Assembly (NCBI GenBank): GCA_900546485.1
Contig: URDK01000036.1
Location: forward strand, 1 to 22,423
Reading direction: 5' to 3'
Source of the DNA: an uncultured Eubacteriales bacterium
GTDB taxonomy: Bacteria > Bacillota > Clostridia > Oscillospirales > Oscillospiraceae
Length of the DNA: 22,423 nucleotides
The notes beneath the pieces were generated by a model. It saw only the letters and a program-made list of their open reading frames with translations. It had not been told where the DNA came from and did no database searches. Positions within the stretch are counted from its first letter, which is position 1, and each line of letters begins with the position of its first letter. This document shows, in pieces, positions 14,466 to 20,905 of the stretch. The position numbers were made by a program, and so were the translations under genes.

Positions 14466-14978
14466 TTACGGGTCTATTTCAATGATTTTCAGCCCGGAGG
14501 CTATGGCGTAGCGGAGGGTGTTGAAGGTGCCGCCGGGGGAGCCGTTGAAGACGGCGATGACGACGCAGGAGCGGTCGACCATATATCGGTTCCGGCGCAT
14601 CATGCAGTCGGGGGTGTAGTGGCGGCTGACGAGGGTGCGCTTGTCGCACTCGGCGAGCAGCCTGTCATAGCGCTCGGTGCGCTCCGGCGACCAGCGCAGG
14701 TCTTGCTCCTCGCAGGGGACGGCGGCCTCGAGCGTCACATCGGGGTGGCTGCGGCGCAACTCCGCTACGGCCTCGCCGAAGAAGGTGTCGCAGCCCTCGG
14801 CCATGCCGCAGATGAAGTGCCGCACGCCCTCGGCGTACACCGCCTCCACCGCGTCGGCCAGGCTGGCCTTGAGCCTTATGCAGCGCGGGTCCGATTCATT
14901 GGCGCCCCAGGGCAGCTTTGAGCTCCGGTGCCCCGTGAAGCAGCAGGTTTTTTCCCTTGGTGTTTCGCACCTGTCCAT
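14466..14978 (-). CDS. SLOG-family (YpsA/DUF1273-like) protein
   Basis: This 170-aa protein begins with TCCFTGHRSSKLPWG, the signature of the YpsA/DUF1273 branch of the SLOG Rossmann fold. It goes on to GVRHFICGMAEGCDTFFGEAV and ends with VIAVFNGSPGGTFNTLRYAIASG; the Gly-rich PGGT loop is the expected nucleotide-binding element. SLOG proteins bind nucleotide-derived ligands, and YpsA in Bacillus affects cell division and stress; this protein's ligand is not known. Start choice: the promoter -10 box overlaps an upstream in-frame ATG (15011), so ATG 14978, with GAGGTG six bases upstream, is the real start. The divergent neighbour is the FMN-riboswitch ribU unit. No terminator separates it from the ywiB promoter. 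Confidence 0.86.
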   Translation of the reverse strand: MDRCETPREKTCCFTGHRSSKLPWGANESDPRCIRLKASLADAVEAVYAEGVRHFICGMAEGCDTFFGEAVAELRRSHPDVTLEAAVPCEEQDLRWSPERTERYDRLLAECDKRTLVSRHYTPDCMMRRNRYMVDRSCVVIAVFNGSPGGTFNTLRYAIASGLKIIEIDP

Positions 14979-14998
14979 GCCTCTCACCTCACCAGCCG

Positions 14999-15027
14999 AT
15001 TTTATCTTCATATCATAATATTGTCAA
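14999..15027 (-). promoter_or_regulatory. Promoter of the SLOG gene
   Basis: Minus-strand TTGACA (15022-15027), 17-base spacer, TAAAAT (14999-15004). The leader is only about 14 bases. Confidence 0.82.
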
Positions 15028-15049
15028 ATTATTTAATTCACGATAGCCC

Positions 15050-15078
15050 TTGCAAAAAGGGACCCACGGTGCTATATT
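15050..15078 (+). promoter_or_regulatory. Promoter of the ribU transcription unit
   Basis: TTGCAA (15050-15055), 17-base spacer, TATATT (15073-15078). Transcription would start about 12 bases before the riboswitch. Confidence 0.7.
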
Positions 15079-15097
15079 ATAACCGACAACCGAAAAG

Positions 15098-15216
15098 ATG
15101 TCTTCGGGGCAGGGTGAAATTCCCGACCGGCGGTAAAGTCCGCGAGCGGAGGCTTGGGCCAAAGCATGAATCGGTGCAATTCCGATACCGACAGTAAAGT
15201 CTGGATGGAAGAAGAT
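15098..15216 (+). ncRNA. FMN riboswitch (RFN element)
   Basis: The conserved blocks are in order: TCTTCGGGGCAGGGTGAAAT, TCCCGACCGGCGGTAAAGTC, CCGCGAGC, a variable arm, TCGGTGCAATTCCGATACCG, ACAGTAAAGTCTGGATGG, and the closing GAAGAAGAT that pairs with the 5' TCTTC. It senses flavin mononucleotide and lowers expression of riboflavin uptake or synthesis genes when FMN is plentiful. A terminator-like hairpin follows at 15242-15266, suggesting control by premature termination. Confidence 0.97.
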
Positions 15217-15241
15217 GCGTGTGTTGCATTTGCGAACATTG

Positions 15242-15273
15242 CGCCCGAAGGAGACACCTTCGGGCGTTAATCT
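15242..15273 (+). terminator. Riboswitch expression-platform hairpin
   Basis: CGCCCGAAGG and CCTTCGGGCG form a perfect 10-bp stem with loop AGACA, followed by TTAATCTT, a weak T-run. It probably acts as the FMN-dependent terminator. Confidence 0.7.
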
Positions 15274-15296
15274 TTGTTGGAAGGTGCAAAATTACA

Positions 15297-15989
15297 ATGG
15301 ATGCTGCAAAGAAGAGCCCGTCTTACCGCAAGGTGGACGTCAAAAAACTGGTCACACTCGCCATGATAACCTGCATAGCCTACATCGTCATGCTGATCTC
15401 GAAGCTCATGCCCAGCGTGTACGGCTTTCTGGACTTCGACTTCAAGGACGTCATAATCTGCATCGGCGGCTTCATCTACGGCCCCATCGCCGCCGGCACC
15501 GTGGCCCTCGTCGTCGCGTTCATCGAGATGATCACGATAAGCTCGACCGGGCCCTGGGGTTTCCTCATGAACTTCCTCGCCACCGCCAGCTTCTGCTGCA
15601 CGGCCTGCTATGTGTACAAGAAGCACCACACGATGAAGGGCGCGGTCCTCGGCCTCAGCCTCGGCGTAGTGCTGCTGGTGGTCGTCATGCTGCTGTGGAA
15701 CTATTTCATCACGCCGATATACCAGGGCATGCCGCGTCAGGCCATCGCTGAGCTGCTGCTGCCCGTGTTTCTGCCCTTCAACGCGGTCAAGGGCGGCATG
15801 AACCTCGCCGCCACGCTGCTGCTCTACAAGCCCGTGGTCACCGCGCTGCGCCGCGCAAAGCTCATCCCGGAGTCCGATCACGCCGCGCCCCCCGTCGCGG
15901 GCAAAAAGCGCCTGGGCGTGACGCTCGTCTCCCTCTTCGTCCTCGTGACCTTTGTTCTCCTCGCCCTTGCCCTCGCGGGCAAGCTCTGA
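15297..15989 (+). CDS. ribU: Riboflavin ECF transporter S component RibU
   Basis: This 230-aa membrane protein binds riboflavin and works with the shared ECF module (EcfA, EcfA', EcfT), which is not in the window. Five to six hydrophobic helices are visible between about residues 18 and 190. RibU-like landmarks are KLVTLAMITCIAYIVML at the N-terminus, FKDVIICIGGFIYGP, and SSTGPWGFLMNFLATASF with the ligand-side loop. About 40 extra residues follow the core: a basic linker and one more hydrophobic helix. ATG 15297 is chosen because GGAAGG lies about 12 bases upstream and the frame before it runs through the riboswitch terminator. The FMN riboswitch upstream supports riboflavin as substrate. 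Confidence 0.93.
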   Translation: MDAAKKSPSYRKVDVKKLVTLAMITCIAYIVMLISKLMPSVYGFLDFDFKDVIICIGGFIYGPIAAGTVALVVAFIEMITISSTGPWGFLMNFLATASFCCTACYVYKKHHTMKGAVLGLSLGVVLLVVVMLLWNYFITPIYQGMPRQAIAELLLPVFLPFNAVKGGMNLAATLLLYKPVVTALRRAKLIPESDHAAPPVAGKKRLGVTLVSLFVLVTFVLLALALAGKL

Positions 15990-15999
15990 GCCGACACAT

Positions 16000-16038
16000 A
16001 AAAAGCGGCCCCGTCCAGAACGGACGGGGCCGCTTTTT
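16000..16038. terminator. Bidirectional terminator between ribU and the minus-strand operon
   Basis: GCGGCCCCGTCC and GGACGGGGCCGC form a perfect 12-bp stem with loop AGAAC, flanked by five A on one side and five T on the other. It ends both convergent units. Confidence 0.95.
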
Positions 16039-16041
16039 GCT

Positions 16042-16389
16042 TCAGCCGCAGGCGCCGAGCACGTCGTCAAGCAGCTCGCGCGTACACTCGAGCACGGCGT
16101 CGGCTCCCTCGCCGCAGGCCGCGCAGCGTATGCCGCACACGGCAGTCACCGTGGCGCCGAGCTTCCGGGAGAGGCCCTCGGCAAACATGTCGCTCACGAC
16201 GTCGCTGTACCCGGGGCGCAGCAGCGTGCGCAGAACGGGCTCGCCGCCGTCGCAGTAGGCCACGCTCACGCTGCCTATCTCCGGCGCGCCGCCTCCGCTT
16301 ATCTTCACCAGCGTGTCGTTGCCGCGAAAATTGAGCGTCACGCTTATTGGGAGGCCCAGCGCCTCCCGCTCAAAACTGAGCTTTTGCAA
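16042..16389 (-). CDS. LpdD-like small protein (prenylated-flavin chaperone family-like)
   Basis: This 115-aa protein resembles LpdD, a small partner of UbiD-type decarboxylases. The stretch ISVTLNFRGNDTLVKISGGG then APEIGSVSVAY parallels the LpdD pattern of a beta strand, TGG, and PHIG. The later RPGYSDVVSDMFAEGL and AVCGIRCAACGE fit the mid and C-terminal layout. The usual His of PHIG is Glu here. No ubiD or ubiX is in the window, so the role is open. The start is inferred as TTG 16389, with GGGGA eight bases upstream, two bases after the stop of the preceding membrane-peptide gene. It is the last gene of the SCIFF operon, just before a strong terminator. The family assignment rests on recalled sequence resemblance only. 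Confidence 0.6.
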   Translation of the reverse strand: MQKLSFEREALGLPISVTLNFRGNDTLVKISGGGAPEIGSVSVAYCDGGEPVLRTLLRPGYSDVVSDMFAEGLSRKLGATVTAVCGIRCAACGEGADAVLECTRELLDDVLGACG

Positions 16390-16390
16390 A

Positions 16391-16597
16391 TCACTTTTCC
16401 CCACTTTCCGTGCCGTGCTTTTTACTGCCTTTGCCGAAGGGCCAGGCACGGTTTTTGTCCACCAGACCCAGAACGACCAGCGCCAGTCCCAGCACGATGC
16501 CGGTCACCGAGCGGAACGTGTCCCCAACAGAGAACATGCCGCCCACGCACAGCAGCGTACCGCAGATGACGAGTATGATGTCAGTTGCCTTTTCCAC
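16391..16597 (-). CDS. Small membrane protein, two helices (68 aa), unknown
   Basis: The protein has two hydrophobic segments, about residues 5-24 (TDIILVICGTLLCVGGMFSV) and 30-47 (VTGIVLGLALVVLGLV), joined by a short turn. A basic, Lys-rich C-terminal tail is probably cytoplasmic. GTG 16597 is preceded by GGAGG six bases upstream. I do not recognise a family. A promoter (TTGAAT-17-TATTAT) lies just upstream, overlapping the stop of the decarboxylase-like gene, so this gene and the LpdD-like one can be expressed on their own. Confidence 0.75.
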   Translation of the reverse strand: MEKATDIILVICGTLLCVGGMFSVGDTFRSVTGIVLGLALVVLGLVDKNRAWPFGKGSKKHGTESGEK

Positions 16598-16627
16598 GGC
16601 GAACCTCCAATGACAATTTGTGTTGAC

Positions 16628-16656
16628 ATAATATCACAGTGTACGCGCTTATTCAA
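16628..16656 (-). promoter_or_regulatory. Internal promoter for the two small genes
   Basis: Minus-strand TTGAAT (16651-16656), 17-base spacer, TATTAT (16628-16633). The -35 box overlaps the decarboxylase stop codon. Confidence 0.6.
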
Positions 16657-17977
16657 GCCCCTCAACGACACTTATCCGCGTCACGCCCAGTTTTTCCATG
16701 AGCGCGGCCGCCTCGGGCGTTATACGCTCGCCGCAGACGGCTATCGGTATCGCGGGCGGGCAGCTCACCGCAGCCTCGGCGCACATGCGGCCCACGGCCT
16801 CGCTCACCGGTACACTCACGCGCCGCGAGAGCAGCGCCTCGCGCGGGGAGAGCACCCGCTCGCCGGGCTTGGGGAGGCTCTGGGGCCTGCGCGGGACCGG
16901 CCTGGGACGCGGCAGCGCGCGCCTCACCGTATCGTACGCGCCCTCGTCAAGCCCGGGCGTGAACATCAGCACGACCCAATCGGCGTCCACGTACTCGGCC
17001 TCGCTGCGCCAGTCACGCAGGCAGGAGGCAAGCTCCGGGCCGGTGCAGTCGAAGTATGCGGCGGGGAGGGCCAGCTTAAGCGGGTCGCCCTCGGGCGGAG
17101 TGAGCCCCAGCTCGCGCGAGAGTGCCGCAACGCGCCGCGCCGTCTCGCGTATGAGCGCGGGGTAGTCCTTGCCCAGCCTGTCGGCGCAGAGGTCGAGCGA
17201 CTGCAAAATGAGGTACGAGGGGCTCGAGGAGCCGAAGACGGAGAGCGAATGCCGCGCTTCGGCCTCATACGCCGCCACAGCGCCCTCTGCGACGTGCAGA
17301 TACGCCCCGCCCGTCAGCACAGGCAGGGTCTTGTGCGCGGAGTCGCAGCACATGTCCGCGCCGAGGTCCAGCGGATGCCGCGAAGGGGAGAGGAACTTCA
17401 AATACGCCCCGTGCGCGTTGTCCACTAGGAGCGGCACTCCGTGCGCGTGACAGACCTCCGCCAGCGCCGCTATGTCCTGAACGCCGCCGAGGTAGTCCGG
17501 CGAAGTTATGTAAACCGCACACGGCCTCTCGCCCGCGTCCAGCGCCCGCGCGAGCGCCTCGGGAGAGACGGGGCAGGAGCAGAGGGGGGAGGGCTCGTCT
17601 GGGTAGAGCCAGACCGGCTCGAGCCCGAGCAGGGCGCAGCCGTGGAGAAAGCTCTTGTGCGCGTTCCGGGCGGCGAGGATGCGGTTCGTCGCGCCCTCGG
17701 GCCGGTATATGTACGCGAGATGCAGCATGGCCTTGACGCACTGGGAGCTGCCACCGGCGGAATAGAAGGTGTGACGCGAGCCGAAGAGCTCCGTGGTGTT
17801 CTCCTCGCTCTCGAGGATGACGCCTTCGGGGCAGGCGAGGTCGTCCGCGCCTGCGACTTCGGTTATGTCGAGCGCCTCGCAGCCGAGCTCACCGCGGCCC
17901 TTGTGCCCCGGCATATGGAGACGCAGCGCGACGGTGGCGCAGTAATCCCGCACGAAGTCGCAGATGGGCGTGCTCAT
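16649..17977 (-). CDS. Orn/Lys/Arg decarboxylase-family PLP enzyme
   Basis: This 442-aa fold-type-I PLP protein is of the short (YaaO/SpeA-like) branch. LHMPGHKGRG lies near the N-terminus, SAGGSSQCVKAML at about 73-85, VDNAHGAYLKF at about 185-195 with the cofactor Asp (D186), and DSAHKTLPVLTGGAYLH with the Schiff-base Lys (K216). The large N-terminal wing domain of the inducible enterobacterial decarboxylases is missing, as in Bacillus SpeA. The substrate cannot be told from the sequence. The start overlaps the SCIFF maturase stop by four bases (ATGA), tying it to that operon. Possible roles are polyamine synthesis or an amino-acid decarboxylase unrelated to the peptide; a link to the peptide is inference. 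Confidence 0.85.
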   Translation of the reverse strand: MSTPICDFVRDYCATVALRLHMPGHKGRGELGCEALDITEVAGADDLACPEGVILESEENTTELFGSRHTFYSAGGSSQCVKAMLHLAYIYRPEGATNRILAARNAHKSFLHGCALLGLEPVWLYPDEPSPLCSCPVSPEALARALDAGERPCAVYITSPDYLGGVQDIAALAEVCHAHGVPLLVDNAHGAYLKFLSPSRHPLDLGADMCCDSAHKTLPVLTGGAYLHVAEGAVAAYEAEARHSLSVFGSSSPSYLILQSLDLCADRLGKDYPALIRETARRVAALSRELGLTPPEGDPLKLALPAAYFDCTGPELASCLRDWRSEAEYVDADWVVLMFTPGLDEGAYDTVRRALPRPRPVPRRPQSLPKPGERVLSPREALLSRRVSVPVSEAVGRMCAEAAVSCPPAIPIAVCGERITPEAAALMEKLGVTRISVVEGLE

Positions 17978-19347
17978 TCGTCCTTACCGAGCTCCATTGC
18001 GGCCTGGAGCATTATGGCGCATTCCATGCGCTTTTTGAAGAGACGGCAGCCGTATTCGTAAACGCCGCCTATACTGCCCGTGGCGTGGTAGCTGTTGGCC
18101 GCGCAGCCGCCGGAGCAGTAGAGCCGGGCCCAGCAGTCCTTGCAGTCGGGGCGGGAGTAGGCGTTGCAGGCGCGGAACTCGTCCTGCACGGCGGTGTTGG
18201 TGACGCCGTCCCAGATGTTGCCGAGGCTGTACTTCGGGTCGCCGACGAACTGGTGGCAGGGGAAGAGCTCGCCCCAGGGGGTGACGGCCATGTACTCGGT
18301 GCCGCTGCCGCAGCCGGTGACGCGCTTGTAGATGCAGGGGCCGTGCTTGAGGTCGACCATGTAGTGGTAGAAGGTGATGGGCTTGCCCTCGCGCCAGCGG
18401 CGGAGCATGTCCTTCGCGAGTATCTCGTACTGCTCGCAGAGGACGGGGAGGTCCTCCTCAGTGAGTGCGCAGGGGTCGCCGGGCGCGCAGACGACGGGCT
18501 CCATGCTCAGCTCCGTGAAGCCGAGGTCGGTCATGTGGAAGAGGTCATTCGTGAAGTCGGTGTTGTAGTGCGTGTAGGTGCCGCGCATGTAATAGCTCTT
18601 GTCGCCGCGCTTTGCGACGAAGCGCTGGAAGTTCGGCACGATGCGCTCATAGCTGCCGTTGCCCGCGACGTCGACGCGGAAGCGGTCGTTGACCTCCTTG
18701 CGGCCGTCGAGGGAGAGCACGACGTTGTGCATCTCGCGGTTGCAGAACTCGGTGACCTCGTCGTCGAGCAGCACGCCGTTGGTGGTGAGGGTGAAGCGGA
18801 AATTCTTGCCCGCGTCCTTTTCGATGGAGCGCGCGTAGGCGACGAGGTCCTTGACGACCTGCCAGTTCATGAGCGGCTCGCCGCCAAAGAAGTCGACCTC
18901 GAGGTTGCGGCGGGTGCCGGAGTTTTCGACGAGAAAGTCGAGTGCGCGCTTTCCGACCTCGAAGGACATGATGGCCCTCTCGCCGTGGTACTTGCCCTGG
19001 CTGGCGAAGCAGTAGGAGCAGTTGAGGTTGCAGGTGTGGGCGACGTGGAGGCAGAGGGCCTTTATTACGTGGGACGAGCCCTTGTAGTCGGCGGCGAGCT
19101 GCTCATAGTCGTCGGGGGTGAAGAGCTTGTGTGTGCGCTCGAGCTCCGCGACGTCGTCGAGGCACTCGAGCACGTCGGAGCGCGTGACGTCGGGGTATTT
19201 TGCGCAAATCTCGGCGCATATCTCGTCTGCGGAGCGGGACTTGTACATTTCGATTATGTCGTAGGCGACGTCGTCGACGAGGTGGACGGAGCCGGAGGCG
19301 GTGTCGAGGACGATGTCGTAGCCATTGAGCTTGTACTGGTGGACCAA
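17974..19347 (-). CDS. scfB: Thioether-forming radical SAM SCIFF maturase
   Basis: This 457-aa enzyme installs a thioether link in the SCIFF peptide encoded just upstream (CteB-like, ranthipeptide type). The N-terminal ~90 residues form the RiPP-recognition-like domain. The radical SAM Cx3Cx2C is C106, C110, C113 in CNLNCSYCF. GGEP follows in VDFFGGEPLMNW. The C-terminal SPASM region has auxiliary-cluster cysteines in GCGSGTEYMAV, LFPCHQFVGD, CKDCWARLYCSGGC and YEYGC. The start is TTG 19347, which gives MVHQYKLNG, close to family N-termini; only a G-rich SD-like GGGGG precedes it, so translation may be weak. A terminator-like hairpin sits between it and the precursor gene. Confidence 0.94.
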   Translation of the reverse strand: MVHQYKLNGYDIVLDTASGSVHLVDDVAYDIIEMYKSRSADEICAEICAKYPDVTRSDVLECLDDVAELERTHKLFTPDDYEQLAADYKGSSHVIKALCLHVAHTCNLNCSYCFASQGKYHGERAIMSFEVGKRALDFLVENSGTRRNLEVDFFGGEPLMNWQVVKDLVAYARSIEKDAGKNFRFTLTTNGVLLDDEVTEFCNREMHNVVLSLDGRKEVNDRFRVDVAGNGSYERIVPNFQRFVAKRGDKSYYMRGTYTHYNTDFTNDLFHMTDLGFTELSMEPVVCAPGDPCALTEEDLPVLCEQYEILAKDMLRRWREGKPITFYHYMVDLKHGPCIYKRVTGCGSGTEYMAVTPWGELFPCHQFVGDPKYSLGNIWDGVTNTAVQDEFRACNAYSRPDCKDCWARLYCSGGCAANSYHATGSIGGVYEYGCRLFKKRMECAIMLQAAMELGKDE

Positions 19348-19375
19348 AGGAGGGCCCCCTTTCTCAGGAATGCAT

Positions 19376-19415
19376 AAAAAGACGCCGCCTCGTGGGGAGA
19401 CGGCGCCGTTTTTTT
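19376..19415 (-). terminator. Attenuator-like terminator between SCIFF gene and maturase
   Basis: On the minus strand, CGCCGTCTC pairs with GAGGCGGCG (one mismatch) around a five-base loop and is followed by TCTTTTT. It would let most transcripts stop after the precursor and some read into the maturase. T-runs flank both sides. Confidence 0.75.
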
Positions 19416-19428
19416 CAGCGTGCGCTAA

Positions 19429-19569
19429 TTATTTCTTCTCGCAGGGCTGGTTGGCAACGCCGCAGCTGGTCTTGCAGGCGGACTGGCAGGAAGTCTGGCA
19501 CTCGCCGCAGCCGCCGTTCTTGACGCTGGCGCAGAGATCACGGGTCTCAAGGGTCTTGATCCTCTTCAT
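19429..19569 (-). CDS. scfA: SCIFF ranthipeptide precursor (46 aa, seven Cys)
   Basis: The peptide has the family C-terminal core CGECQTSCQSACKTSC then GVANQPCEKK, and the usual basic start MKRIKTLETR. It is a ribosomally made, post-translationally modified peptide found almost throughout Clostridia. The six canonical cysteines are C21, C24, C28, C32, C36 and C43; a seventh, C13, is extra. Position 37, where the described Thr acceptor of the Cys32 thioether sits in characterised members (from memory), is Gly. GGAG lies eight bases before the ATG. The maturase gene follows directly. The function of SCIFF peptides in the cell is not settled. Confidence 0.96.
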   Translation of the reverse strand: MKRIKTLETRDLCASVKNGGCGECQTSCQSACKTSCGVANQPCEKK

Positions 19570-19588
19570 AATAAATACTCCATTCTAA

Positions 19589-19601
19589 GTGCCGAAGGCA
19601 C
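19589..19601 (-). other. Short leader hairpin before the SCIFF gene
   Basis: GTGCC-TTC-GGCAC on the minus strand, 20 bases upstream of the ATG. It could stabilise the abundant short transcript; no terminator T-run follows. Confidence 0.45.
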
Positions 19602-19617
19602 GTATTTACATTTATAT

Positions 19618-19646
19618 AGACTAAAACATTGCGGCCCCGATGTCAA
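19618..19646 (-). promoter_or_regulatory. Likely promoter of the SCIFF operon
   Basis: Minus-strand TTGACA (19641-19646), 17-base spacer, TAGTCT (19618-19623), with an AT-rich TATATAAAT just after. The -10 box is imperfect. Confidence 0.55.
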
Positions 19647-19686
19647 GGGGGAAATGTTCCGAGAGGCGCACACGCAGAAACGTAAG

Positions 19687-19847
19687 AAGGGGGAACCCCC
19701 GGCGAGGGTTCCCCCTTGGACCCCCTCCTGCGCTTCAATAAGCACAAGAGAATTCCGCGCTCTGCGGAGCGCGGGCAGGGGCGCTGCCCCTGCACCCCGC
19801 CGCCTTTGAAAAGGCGGGCGAAACTTTCATTCGCGCGCGGAGCGCGC
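19687..19847. repeat. Cluster of five adjacent palindromes (REP/MITE-like intergenic element)
   Basis: Five hairpins follow one another: AAGGGGGAACCC/GGGTTCCCCCTT (19687-19717), CCGCGCTC/GAGCGCGG (19755-19774), GCAGGGGC/GCCCCTGC (19775-19793), CGCCTTT/AAAGGCG (19801-19816) and GCGCGC/GCGCGC (19833-19847). The cluster lies between galM and the SCIFF promoter, ends three bases before the galM stop, and contains no credible gene. The composition is more G/C-tract-rich than the neighbours. The first hairpin may end the galM transcript. I recall similar hairpin strings as repeats in Oscillospiraceae genomes, but copies elsewhere cannot be seen here. Confidence 0.7.
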
Positions 19848-19850
19848 AGG

Positions 19851-20891
19851 TCACATTACCGAGAAGCGGAACACGGTACGATGGCGGTATTCTGCACCTT
19901 TTTTCAGCACGGGGGAGGGGAAGTTGGGATGGTTCACGGCGTCCGGGAAGGCCTGCGTCTCCAGGCAGAAGCCCCAGCGGCGGCCATAGGGCGCGCCGCC
20001 CTTGCCCCTCGGGAAGCCGTCCATGCCGTTCCCGGAGTAAAACTGCACGCCCGGCTGCGTCGTCAGCACGTCCATGCATACGCCGGTCTCGTCAGAGAAC
20101 GCGCGCGCCGCGGGACGCAGAGTCCCCGCTTCGCCGCTCACGACCCAGTTCTGGTCGAAGCCGCCAGCCAGCCGCAGAGCCTCAAAAGGCGCGTCCGCCC
20201 CCTCGCCGATCACCACGCCCGCGCGCAGGTCCATCGGCGTGCCCTCCACCGGCTCGATCGCGCCCGTGGGGATGAGCGAGCTGTCCGTCGGCGTATACGC
20301 GTCGCCAAATATGCTTACCTGCTGCGCGCTCACCGGCCCTGAGCCGTGGCCCGAGAGGTTGAAATATGCGTGGCTCGTCAGATTGCACACCGTGTCCGCG
20401 TCAGACACCGCGTAATAGTCTATCGTGAGCGCCCCGTCCGCAAGCGTGTACGTCACCCTCACGTCCAGCCGCCCGGGATAGCCAGCGTCGCCGTCGGCGC
20501 TCACAAGCGAGAGCACCAGCCGGGAGTCGGAGGCGTCCTCTATCGTCCAGAGGCGCTTGTCAAAGGCCGCCGGGCCGCCGTGGAGGTGGTTCTCCCCGTC
20601 GTTTTTCGGCAGCAGGTACTCCCGGCCGCCGAGCGTGAAGCGCGCGCCGCCTATCCGGTTGGCGCAGCGGCCCACTATGGCCCCGCAAAAGCCCGTCTGC
20701 TCCCGGTAGGCCTCCAGACTGTCAAAGCCCAGCGCCACGTCCAGCAGACCCCGGCGTGAGGGTACCATCAGCGAGCGCAGCGCCCCGCCGTAGCTGAGTA
20801 CCTCCGCCTCCAGCCCGCCGCCGGAGAGCCGCACGCACTGCGCCTCGCCACCGCCGGGGAGAGTTCCGAACGGAGTTATGTTAACTGACAT
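19851..20891 (-). CDS. galM: Aldose 1-epimerase (galactose mutarotase)
   Basis: This 346-aa beta-sandwich enzyme interconverts alpha and beta anomers of aldohexoses. CANRIGGARFTLGG then ENHLHGGPAAFDKRLW gives the first active-site His (H104), TSHAYFNLSGHG gives the second (H174), and the catalytic Glu is in FCLETQAFPDAVNHP near the C-terminus. Length is normal. AAGGAGG is nine bases before the ATG. It lies 14 bases after murF in the same direction, so it is likely co-transcribed with ddl-murF, an unusual pairing of sugar and wall genes. A string of palindromes follows the stop. Confidence 0.93.
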   Translation of the reverse strand: MSVNITPFGTLPGGGEAQCVRLSGGGLEAEVLSYGGALRSLMVPSRRGLLDVALGFDSLEAYREQTGFCGAIVGRCANRIGGARFTLGGREYLLPKNDGENHLHGGPAAFDKRLWTIEDASDSRLVLSLVSADGDAGYPGRLDVRVTYTLADGALTIDYYAVSDADTVCNLTSHAYFNLSGHGSGPVSAQQVSIFGDAYTPTDSSLIPTGAIEPVEGTPMDLRAGVVIGEGADAPFEALRLAGGFDQNWVVSGEAGTLRPAARAFSDETGVCMDVLTTQPGVQFYSGNGMDGFPRGKGGAPYGRRWGFCLETQAFPDAVNHPNFPSPVLKKGAEYRHRTVFRFSVM

Positions 20892-20905
20892 TTATCTCAG
20901 CCTCC

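Noticed and set aside
18085..19377. 430-aa open frame on plus, antisense to the SCIFF maturase
   Set aside because: A high-GC shadow: repetitive Val/Ala/Gly/Asp-rich composition, no motif, no ribosome site, and the maturase on the other strand is certain.
19687..19847. CRISPR array
   Set aside because: The units are different palindromes, not a repeated direct sequence with spacers.
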